A DNA stretch of 64,000 bases, from positions 124,001 to 188,000 of the forward strand of contig NZ_BDBL01000003.1 in assembly GCF_001612965.1 (NCBI RefSeq), in the 5' to 3' direction. Made by a program: the position numbers and the translations under genes. The stretch is from Nocardia kruczakiae NBRC 101016 (lineage in GTDB: Bacteria; Actinomycetota; Actinomycetes; Mycobacteriales; Mycobacteriaceae). Below are positions 46,674 through 53,735 of this stretch, piece after piece. A model generated the notes under the pieces. It saw only the letters and a program-made list of their open reading frames with translations, was not told where the DNA came from and did not search any database. Position 1 is the first letter of the stretch; every line of letters starts with the position of its first letter.

Positions 46674-47725
46674 GCCACATCGATGTAGAGACCGCTCGCA
46701 TCCTGCTGCAACGCCTCGGTGTTCGCCCTGAAGACCTCGTGAACAGCGCCACCACATCGACAACCACGCCCACCTTCGGCGACTACATTCCACGACTCCG
46801 CACCGCCGTACCAACCGGAACATCACGGGCATACGCCAGTTACTGGACGCGGATCGAAACCCTCTGGCACGACCGACGACTCGACGAACCTACCGCCTCG
46901 GAATTCAAACAGCTGGTCGAGACCACCAAGAAGAACGCGATCGTACGACGCAACTCCCGAGGCGGCCGCTCCGCTGCCGAGCACATGGTGGCCGCCATCC
47001 GCTGCTTATATCGCCACGCACACGACGACGGCTACCTCTCCCTAAACGACAGTCCAGCAACAACATTGACAAAACCGCGACGGGCACCCAGCCCGCGCAG
47101 CGCCCTCACCGACCAGCAACTCACACAAATCATCCGGATTGCCGAAACCACCGGCAACGACCCCGAACTCGACGCTCTCATCCTGCGCCTGCACATCGAA
47201 ACAGCATGCCGCCGCGCAGGCGCGCTTGCCCTGCGGCCGAAGGACATCGACCCGGATCATTGCCTGCTGTGGCTGCGCGAAAAGGATCAATCGGACCGCT
47301 GGCAACCCATCTCCCCCACCCTCGCCAATGCACTGCTCGCCCACGCCAGCCGCAGCACCGATCCCAGAGGCCAACTACTGCGCTACCGCAACGGCAAACC
47401 GATCACCGGCCGACGGTACGACCACCTTTGGACCCGCATCGGACGACACCTCCCGTGGGTGCGCACACAACAGATCACCGCCCACTGGCTGCGCCACACC
47501 ACACTCACATGGGTCGAACGCAACTTCGGATACGCAATCGCCCGCGCCTACGCCGGCCACTCCGCAGACGCCGGGAACATCGGCGCGACAATGACGTACG
47601 TCCGCGCGACACTCGCCGAAACAGCTATGGCCGTCTCATCATTAACCGGCGAACCACACCCACTCATCTCGCGTGACCACGCGTTCAAAGAACCGACAGT
47701 GCCGTGGCGCTACACAGACACCTGA
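46670..47725 (+). CDS. tyrosine recombinase/integrase (copy 2)
   Basis: A 351-residue paralogue of the recombinase at 31112-32149, sharing long blocks (LILRLHIETACRRAGALALR, LLRYRNGKPITGRRYDHLW, HWLRHTTLTWVERNFGYAIA). Catalytic residues: Arg about 178, His/Arg in HWLRHT about 271, Tyr in MTYVRA about 309. It is coupled to an AbrB-like gene exactly as copy 1 is. Located at the far end of the mobile region, it may belong to a second element or a nested insertion. Confidence 0.9.
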   Translation: MSHIDVETARILLQRLGVRPEDLVNSATTSTTTPTFGDYIPRLRTAVPTGTSRAYASYWTRIETLWHDRRLDEPTASEFKQLVETTKKNAIVRRNSRGGRSAAEHMVAAIRCLYRHAHDDGYLSLNDSPATTLTKPRRAPSPRSALTDQQLTQIIRIAETTGNDPELDALILRLHIETACRRAGALALRPKDIDPDHCLLWLREKDQSDRWQPISPTLANALLAHASRSTDPRGQLLRYRNGKPITGRRYDHLWTRIGRHLPWVRTQQITAHWLRHTTLTWVERNFGYAIARAYAGHSADAGNIGATMTYVRATLAETAMAVSSLTGEPHPLISRDHAFKEPTVPWRYTDT

Positions 47726-47775
47726 TCCAGGACTACTGCCGGGCCCCGTGTGGCTTCGTCGAAGCTTTCGTGACT

Positions 47776-47858
47776 CTGCGGACATTTCTCCCGCAGGCAT
47801 TTAGTCGCAAGGCTTCGCTTGCGGTCGATCAACATGCGGACACCACGGCTGTCCGCAT
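47776..47858 (+). promoter_or_regulatory. three successive hairpins upstream of the peptide operon
   Basis: Stem 1: CTGCGG/CCGCAG (47776-47796). Stem 2: CGCAAG/CTTGCG (47806-47823). Stem 3: ATGCGGACA/TGTCCGCAT (47834-47858, 7-nt loop). They may terminate the recombinase transcript or form a structured leader. No U-run follows, so I do not call a terminator. Confidence 0.4.
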
Positions 47859-47907
47859 ATCGGCGTCCAGATCCCGTTGACCGCAGGGCCTGTGCGCTGG
47901 AACCTGA

Positions 47908-47937
47908 ATTGCGTTGTACAGCAACACATAACGCAAT
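47908..47937. promoter_or_regulatory. inverted repeat in the peptide-operon promoter
   Basis: ATTGCGTT (47908-47915) and AACGCAAT (47930-47937) are exact complements around a 14-bp spacer, 22 bp before the first start codon. This is a plausible operator, for instance for the XRE regulator at 55033-56430. Confidence 0.45.
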
Positions 47938-47959
47938 GGGTCGGAAGGGAGGTTGACCG

Positions 47960-48028
47960 ATGACTCAATCGAAGCGCCCGTGGCGCCGGCCGCAGTGGCG
48001 GGCTCGGAACGTCCGGACTCACTGCTGA
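47960..48028 (+). CDS. 22-residue peptide, candidate RiPP precursor
   Basis: ATG at 47960 has GGGAGG at a 7-nt spacing, the best ribosome-binding site in the neighbourhood, and a TGA stop after 22 codons. The peptide is strongly basic (six Arg, one Lys, no acidic residue), has Trp8 and Trp13 in PWRRPQWR, Pro7 and Pro11, and ends in Thr-His-Cys. It is the first ORF of the radical SAM operon, 98 bp before the PqqD-like gene. Short precursors of this size are known for some RiPPs. Alternatively it is a leader peptide for attenuation. That it is modified is inference. Confidence 0.5.
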   Translation: MTQSKRPWRRPQWRARNVRTHC

Positions 48029-48126
48029 TTTCGGCCAGTAGGCCGGTGCCCAGTCGGCGACGCGAATGGACACCGGCTTCGGCGGTCCACCATTTCCAAT
48101 CTGTCAGTCGAACGAGAAGGCATGCA

Positions 48127-48423
48127 ATGAATACGAGAAATGACGAAACGGTGGTTGTTGCGCTCTTGCCGCATGCGGTCGCCCGGGTGACGAATTCGGG
48201 CCTGACCATGCTGTTCGACCGCGCGAAGGGTGTGATGTACGAGCTGAACGAGACCGCGTCCGAGGTGGTGAAACTCCTGGCGGAGAACGCACTTCCCCTG
48301 CCCAAGATCGTGGACCGCCTGGGTGCGGAGTTCGACGGACCACGTGACGAGATCGAGGCGGATGTCATGAGCTTCGTCGAGGACTTCCGCGAGGCGGGCC
48401 TGCTCACGATCGGGCGGCCGTGA
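48127..48423 (+). CDS. PqqD-like peptide-recognition protein (RRE)
   Basis: A 98-residue PqqD-fold protein (VARVTNSGLTMLFDRAKGVM, YELNETASEVVKLL, ILPLPKIVDRLG-like helix, DVMSFVEDFREAGLLTIG). In pqq and mycofactocin pathways such proteins bind a precursor peptide and present it to a radical SAM enzyme. ATG at 48127 has GAGAAGG eight bases upstream. The frame stays open back to a TTG at 47953, but that would start on top of the RBS of the 22-codon ORF. Its stop overlaps the next start (TGATG). Confidence 0.75.
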   Translation: MNTRNDETVVVALLPHAVARVTNSGLTMLFDRAKGVMYELNETASEVVKLLAENALPLPKIVDRLGAEFDGPRDEIEADVMSFVEDFREAGLLTIGRP

Positions 48424-49589
48424 TGCAGTACAACCAGATACTCGTCCGACCGGAAGACTTTCAACTGCCGGAGCATCCGATCCCGATCCTGGTACAGCTG
48501 GGACTGACGTACCGTTGCAACCTCAAGTGCAGCCACTGCTATGCCCTATACCGGCGGGACCGCGACGAATTCACGCTGCCGGAGGTCGAGACGCTCGCGG
48601 ACCAGCTCTACCGCGCCGGTAGCGCCAGCCTGGTGTACTCCCACGGGGAGAACATGATTCGCCGCGACTTCCACGATGCAGCGGGACTGTTCCGGGACCG
48701 CGACTTCTACCAGACCCTCATGCTGAACGGCTTCTACATCCGTTCAGCCGTGGATGCCCGACGGCTGGTCGACGCGGGTATCGATCGGACGATGGTGTCC
48801 ATCGACAGCATCGACCCTGAGACGCACGATAAGGTCCGCGGCAAGGCCGGCGCGTTCGACGTCGCAGTCGGCGCATTGCGGCGGCTGAAGGACGAGGGGA
48901 TGACTACGGTCGGGTTCTCCACGACCATCGACACCCACAACTACGACCAGGTCGAGCGAATCGTCGACTTCGCGTTGAGCATCGGTGTCGACGCGATCAG
49001 CTTCATGCAGAACCGGTACAATATCCACGGAGTCTTCGACCGCTCCGTCTGGCCGGTCTACCGCGAGACCTCGCGACGGTTGTATCAGCTGATCCTCGAT
49101 CACCAAGGCGCTCTGGATATCTACACCCACGACCCGTTCATGCTGACCTTGCTCGACGATCGGCTGACCGACCGAAGCACCCGGGAGACCTTCATCGGTT
49201 CGAACCTGTGCAACGTCGGCACGAGCATGGTGTCGATCGACCCGGTCGGCAACGTATCCGGTTGCAACTTCGTCGAGGAGTCCATCGGCAACGTTCGGCA
49301 GGAGCCTTTCGCCGCCATCTGGGACCGCCTCGTCGCCCGCTACAGCGACCGGACCGACCCACCATCAGGGCCGTGCGGTTCGTGCTCCGCCCTCGCAGGA
49401 TGCATGGGCGGCTGCAAGGCGTTCCACTACAACGGCAAGTACGACGAGCGGTGCGGTGCGCAACGATTCACCGACTCGGACCCGCATCACCTCGGTACCG
49501 AACACCGGACGATCCCCGCCGTCGAACCCAGCCGTGCGCCAGGCGTTTTCGTGGGTCTTCCCAGGCTGCGAGCGGGGGTTCGATCGTGA
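48423..49589 (+). CDS. SPASM-domain radical SAM enzyme
   Basis: A 388-residue enzyme. The radical SAM cluster motif is Cys32-x3-Cys36-x2-Cys39 (YRCNLKCSHCYALYR). The C-terminal SPASM region has Cys near 263 (SNLCNVG), 281 (VSGCNFVEES), 318 and 321 (PCGSCSALAG) and CMGGC, enough for auxiliary Fe-S clusters. SPASM enzymes next to PqqD-like proteins usually modify ribosomal peptides (thioether, C-C or C-O links). The conserved position that would read GGEP is replaced by YSHGEN. ATG 48423 and GTG 48420 are both possible. The stop overlaps the next gene (GTGA). Confidence 0.9.
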   Translation: MQYNQILVRPEDFQLPEHPIPILVQLGLTYRCNLKCSHCYALYRRDRDEFTLPEVETLADQLYRAGSASLVYSHGENMIRRDFHDAAGLFRDRDFYQTLMLNGFYIRSAVDARRLVDAGIDRTMVSIDSIDPETHDKVRGKAGAFDVAVGALRRLKDEGMTTVGFSTTIDTHNYDQVERIVDFALSIGVDAISFMQNRYNIHGVFDRSVWPVYRETSRRLYQLILDHQGALDIYTHDPFMLTLLDDRLTDRSTRETFIGSNLCNVGTSMVSIDPVGNVSGCNFVEESIGNVRQEPFAAIWDRLVARYSDRTDPPSGPCGSCSALAGCMGGCKAFHYNGKYDERCGAQRFTDSDPHHLGTEHRTIPAVEPSRAPGVFVGLPRLRAGVRS

Positions 49590-50980
49590 AGGTGCTGTTC
49601 GTGAACCCCCATTACACCCACGACCCGCAGACCCTGCTGCTGCATCCTCCGCTCGGCTACGCCTACATGTCCCGCGCGCTGAAGCGCGCAGGTCATGAGG
49701 TGATCCACGTGGATCTGCCGTTCGAGGGCAACAGCCCCGCCGCGCTGATTCCGCGTCTGGACGAGTTGCGGCCGGATCTGGTGGGTGTCACCTCGGTAGC
49801 CCAGAGCTATTTCCATGCTCTGGAGATCGCCCGCACGGTTCGTGCCTGGAATCCCACCACCCCGGTGGTATTCGGCGGGCCGCACGTGTCTTTCATCTCC
49901 AGCGAGTGCCTGACCCGGCACGACTGCGTCGACTACGTGCTCCTGTTCGACGCCGAGGACAGCATCGTCAGCCTCGCCGCGGCGGTCGAGGCGGGAGCGG
50001 ACACCGCGGGGTTGGCGAAAGTGCCCGGTCTGGCGTTTCGTGACGGGAACGGTGTCCGAGTGACGCCACCCGAACCTCCGGAGATGGAATTGGACCGGTA
50101 CGGACTTCCGGACCGGGACATCTTCGACATGCGCAACTACCTCGATTACGACTACGAGACGGTGGTGATGACCGCCCGTGGTTGCCCCAGCCGGTGCACG
50201 TTCTGCTCAACGACGATCGCGGGACGTGCTGCGAGATGGAACGGTCCGGCTCACGTCGTCGACGAGATGGAAATCGTCGCCAGGATGGGGTTTTCCTCCA
50301 TCTTCTTCGGAGACGACACCTTCTCCGGCGACCCGCGCCGCGCGGTGGCGATCTGCGAAGAGATTCAACGGCGCGGGGTGTCGATTCCGTGGACCAGCAA
50401 TATGCGAGCCCAGGATGCCCGCCCCCAGGTCATCGACGCGATGCGCAAGGCCGGCGCGTACCGGGTCTTCGTCGGCTTCGAGTCGATCCAGGAGCAGACG
50501 CTGCGACTGGTGAAGAAAGGTACATCGCCGGCCCGGTTGTACAAGACCGCCGCCCGGATCATGGATTCCGGCCTGGAGCTGCATGCGTCGTTCATAGTGG
50601 GCGCCCCAGGCGACAGTCCTGAGACCCTCTCGGCCACTATGGACTTCGTCCGTCTGGTCAATCCGACCGTCGCGACCTTCAACGTCATGGAACCACGGCC
50701 CGGCACCGACGTATTCAGCAACCCGAGCAAGTACGGGATCACGATCCCGGACCGGTACTGGTACGAGACGACCAGCTGGCTCGACATGCCGGTCTGCCAC
50801 AACGACGAGATGTCGGCACTCGACATCCGCGACTGGGTGTCGCGCTGCTACGACGAGTTCTGTAGCCCCGACTTCCGGTCCACCTCTCACCTGCGCCGAC
50901 TCACACCGGTGAAGGAACAGTGGGACGAAGCCGCCGAGCAGGTCCAACGCCACCTTCCGCTGATCAGGACCGCGTCATGA
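49586..50980 (+). CDS. B12-binding-domain radical SAM enzyme
   Basis: A 464-residue protein. Residues 1-150 form a cobalamin-binding-type Rossmann domain (VKVLFVNPHYTHDPQTLLLH, VVFGGPHVSFISSECLTRHD), without the DxHxxG motif, as in many class B members. The radical SAM motif is RGCPSRCTFCS (about 199-207), with FFGDDTFSGDPRRAVAICEE after it. The family includes methylases of unactivated carbon and other C-C or C-S chemistry. GTGA and ATGA overlaps couple it to both neighbours. Confidence 0.88.
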   Translation: MKVLFVNPHYTHDPQTLLLHPPLGYAYMSRALKRAGHEVIHVDLPFEGNSPAALIPRLDELRPDLVGVTSVAQSYFHALEIARTVRAWNPTTPVVFGGPHVSFISSECLTRHDCVDYVLLFDAEDSIVSLAAAVEAGADTAGLAKVPGLAFRDGNGVRVTPPEPPEMELDRYGLPDRDIFDMRNYLDYDYETVVMTARGCPSRCTFCSTTIAGRAARWNGPAHVVDEMEIVARMGFSSIFFGDDTFSGDPRRAVAICEEIQRRGVSIPWTSNMRAQDARPQVIDAMRKAGAYRVFVGFESIQEQTLRLVKKGTSPARLYKTAARIMDSGLELHASFIVGAPGDSPETLSATMDFVRLVNPTVATFNVMEPRPGTDVFSNPSKYGITIPDRYWYETTSWLDMPVCHNDEMSALDIRDWVSRCYDEFCSPDFRSTSHLRRLTPVKEQWDEAAEQVQRHLPLIRTAS

Positions 50981-51993
50981 CCCTACGAATCGGACTTGTC
51001 GGGGCCGGGCTCGCTGCGCATTCCCACGCCCTCGACATCGTCACCAACCCCGAGATGGAGTTGGTCGGCGTCACGTCGGGCGGAATCAAGTCAGCGGAGG
51101 CCTTGGCCGACACCTTCGGCGGCACCGTATACGCCGACCTCGCCACCTTACTCGCCGTCGCGCGTCTCGACGCGCTGGTCGTGGCGGTGCCGCACCGACT
51201 GACCCTTGACATCGCCGAGCAGGTGCCGCCACGGCTGGCGTGCCTGACCGAGAAGCCGATCGCGACCACCAGAGCGGACATCCGCCGGCTTGCCGCGCTG
51301 GAGAAGTCACGGTCAAGGATGTTCGCCCCCTTCAACCGCCGATACCAGCCCCATGCCAGGTGGCTGGCCGATGCCCTGTCACACGAGGCGATCGGCACAC
51401 TCGACCGCGTCGACGCCAACTGGTCCGGCCCCTTCGGAGCCCGGTACGCGGAATCAGCCCAGACCTTCCGGTCCACGGCCAGCCGACGTGAGGGTGTCCT
51501 GGTCGATAACGCCAGCCACGCACTGGATCTCATCGCTATGGTGGTCCCCCGTTCGGTCTCGGCCGGTCTCGACCATCCCACCGAGATGAAGTCCATTGTC
51601 GAGTTCAATCCGCGTGGCGCCGAAATAAAGGCCGATCTGGCCTTCCGAGTCGGTCAAGTGGCCGTTGATCTGAAAGTCTCAGATCAAGCCGACCACCCCG
51701 ATTGCGGTTCGTGGCGAGTCGAATTCCACGGCGACCGTGGCACAGCATCCATCGACGAGACGAGCGCGATCCTCCAATCACCGAATGGCGAGCCGATATC
51801 CGAGCTCGCGGGTGAGATGGCCCGTCCCGTCGCTGACCTGATTCGGCTGGTCGAAGGCCGACCACCTTGGGGAGCCTCGCTCGCTTCCGCCGTTGCGGTG
51901 AGCAAGGTGGTCGTCGCGGCCCACGACGCCGCAACACCTCCCTGGAAGCGGCCCCGCGGCAAGGCTCTCGGCCGACTCAACGGATCTTGCTGA
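50977..51993 (+). CDS. Gfo/Idh/MocA-family oxidoreductase
   Basis: A 338-residue NAD(P)-dependent dehydrogenase-type protein. GLVGAGLAAHSHALDI is the nucleotide-binding loop, TEKPIATTRADIRRLA (about 91) contains the catalytic-Lys EKP, and VDNASHALDLIAM has the Asp/His pair. The family oxidises or reduces sugars, inositols and amino-acid-derived groups. Within this operon it may act on a modified side chain or supply a building block. ATG overlaps the previous stop. Confidence 0.88.
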   Translation: MTLRIGLVGAGLAAHSHALDIVTNPEMELVGVTSGGIKSAEALADTFGGTVYADLATLLAVARLDALVVAVPHRLTLDIAEQVPPRLACLTEKPIATTRADIRRLAALEKSRSRMFAPFNRRYQPHARWLADALSHEAIGTLDRVDANWSGPFGARYAESAQTFRSTASRREGVLVDNASHALDLIAMVVPRSVSAGLDHPTEMKSIVEFNPRGAEIKADLAFRVGQVAVDLKVSDQADHPDCGSWRVEFHGDRGTASIDETSAILQSPNGEPISELAGEMARPVADLIRLVEGRPPWGASLASAVAVSKVVVAAHDAATPPWKRPRGKALGRLNGSC

Positions 51994-52011
51994 TTGGAAA
52001 GGAGATTTACG

Positions 52012-52725
52012 ATGACTTTCGCCAATCCCGAGCTCCGCAACCTACCGCCAGGTGCTGGTCAATGGTCGATCGAGGACATGGTCCGGCTCTGCGGAGAATT
52101 CGCCGCAGTGCGGATCCTCAACTTCCTGCCTAGCGAGCACGCACGGTCATTGGCAGACCACCTGACCGCCGACATCGTGTACGAGCGCGATGAGATCGGC
52201 GACACCAAGCGCGCCAACCGCGCTTCACGGTCCGGGGAGATGCCCAACAGCCCGCTCGTCACGACATCTCCGGCATCGCCTCCCGCCCTCGCCGGACTGA
52301 ACTTTCTGACCAGCCCGGGCTGGCTCGAACGATTGAGCGGGTGGTTCGGCCAGCCGATCCAGGTACTGCGCCCACCGACGCCATACCGGCTGGACGCACG
52401 AGACTATGTCGATCCTCACGATGACTGCCCGGCTCCGGAGTACACGCTGTCGGTGAGCCTGAACCTCACCGACGGCTGGCGTCCGTCCGACGGCGGCGAG
52501 ACCGTCGTCGGACTTGTCGACCATGTCGAGGAATACGACCATCCCGAGTGGTTCATGCCGCTGAACAGGTGGCATATCGGTGACGAGCGGCACGTGGTAA
52601 CGCCGACGTTCAACTCCGCACTGCTGCTGCCGCTTTCGCCGCGCCGAGCCCACGCGGTCCGAACCGTCACCCACGGGCCCCGGTACTCGATCACCACCCT
52701 CTACGGTTCGGTGGCCGGCCGATGA
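52012..52725 (+). CDS. Fe(II)/2-oxoglutarate oxygenase, prolyl-hydroxylase-like
   Basis: A 237-residue double-stranded beta-helix oxygenase. The metal triad is His-x-Asp in VDPHDDCPAP (about 136) and the distal His in PRRAHAVRTVTHGPRYSITT, whose Arg would bind 2-oxoglutarate. The central strand SLNLTDGWRPSDGGE is typical of P4H-like enzymes. AAAGGAG precedes ATG 52012 by seven bases. Expected reaction: hydroxylation of a peptide or amino-acid substrate. Confidence 0.8.
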   Translation: MTFANPELRNLPPGAGQWSIEDMVRLCGEFAAVRILNFLPSEHARSLADHLTADIVYERDEIGDTKRANRASRSGEMPNSPLVTTSPASPPALAGLNFLTSPGWLERLSGWFGQPIQVLRPPTPYRLDARDYVDPHDDCPAPEYTLSVSLNLTDGWRPSDGGETVVGLVDHVEEYDHPEWFMPLNRWHIGDERHVVTPTFNSALLLPLSPRRAHAVRTVTHGPRYSITTLYGSVAGR

Positions 52726-53612
52726 CCACCGACCTGCTGACCGAGACTGAGCGCGAGCAGTGGAACAGTCAGGGCTACTTGCACATTCGCCAAGCGCTCA
52801 GCTCCGCAGAGGTGATCGGGCTGCGGTCGGCGTTGACCGACGTGCGATCACAGTTCACCAACGGGAAGGTCTCCGATTGGAGTGACGTCTTCGACGCCGG
52901 TAACGACCGGGACCTGAGCATCGCCAACAGCTTGAAATGGTGCGCCGAACTGGATTCTCTGGTCGACCATCCAGGGGTGTTCGGGAGGATCCTCGGCCTC
53001 ATGGGCCCGTATATACAGCTGTTGGGATCGGAGATCTTCTACCGCTACCCCCACGGCGACCCGTTGGTGGCGTTCCACACCGACCAGGGACCATCGCTGC
53101 GGCATGCGACGCCTGTCGACCGCGAGATCCAAATCAAAGCCCAGTTCTTCCTCACCGACCTCCATGAGCCGAACTCCGGCAACTTCGCCGTCGTTCCTGG
53201 GTCGCAGAATCGTCGATTTCCCGGAAAGGTCGAATACCGCGACGTGCGGGACAGCGTGCAGATCATCGCTGCTGCGGGTGACGTCGTGCTGTTCCCGCTG
53301 TCACTCGGCCACGGCGTCGCCCCCAACGTCACCAGCGACACACGCATCAGTGTGGTGCTGCGCTTTGGCCAACTCTTCTGCCGTCCGGTCGACTACTGGA
53401 CTTCGCCGGACTCCATTATCCTCGACCGCCAAACGCCGCGCCGCCGACGACTACTCGGCGACCTCGGGGCCCGCAGCCGGCCAGGCGACGTCTACGGCGT
53501 GGTCCCGGATCAGCTGGATTTGATCTACGGCAACGAATGGAGGCAGAGCGACGAAGCACGTGCCGAATTCGAGGCCGCGCGGCGAGCTCAACGCGCCTAT
53601 GAGGTCTTCTGA
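52722..53612 (+). CDS. phytanoyl-CoA dioxygenase (PhyH)-family oxygenase
   Basis: A 296-residue Fe(II)/2-oxoglutarate enzyme. His-x-Asp is in VAFHTDQGPS (about 118), the distal His in LSLGHGVAPNVTSD (about 200), and Arg in TRISVVLRFG binds the cosubstrate. PhyH enzymes in natural-product loci hydroxylate or desaturate amino acids and other small molecules. It overlaps the preceding oxygenase by ATGA, so the two oxygenases are coupled. Confidence 0.87.
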   Translation: MTTDLLTETEREQWNSQGYLHIRQALSSAEVIGLRSALTDVRSQFTNGKVSDWSDVFDAGNDRDLSIANSLKWCAELDSLVDHPGVFGRILGLMGPYIQLLGSEIFYRYPHGDPLVAFHTDQGPSLRHATPVDREIQIKAQFFLTDLHEPNSGNFAVVPGSQNRRFPGKVEYRDVRDSVQIIAAAGDVVLFPLSLGHGVAPNVTSDTRISVVLRFGQLFCRPVDYWTSPDSIILDRQTPRRRRLLGDLGARSRPGDVYGVVPDQLDLIYGNEWRQSDEARAEFEAARRAQRAYEVF

Positions 53613-53735
53613 ACCCCATAGCGCCCTGGCACACCGGAGGCCACCGGCGGAGTGTGTGGCCTTTAGCATGGTCCTGTCGTCAGCGGCGGCCTCTGCCGCT
53701 TCTCATCCGATACCTACCGTGAAGGGAATCCCCTC

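Noticed and set aside
47953..48126. PqqD-like gene starting at TTG 47953
   Set aside because: That codon abuts the GGGAGG with no spacing and the added 58 residues have no PqqD homology. ATG 48127 has its own RBS.
53613..53735. T-box or attenuator in front of the HisRS paralogue
   Set aside because: A short AGCGGC/GCCGCT stem exists, but there is no T-box core or terminator with a U-run.
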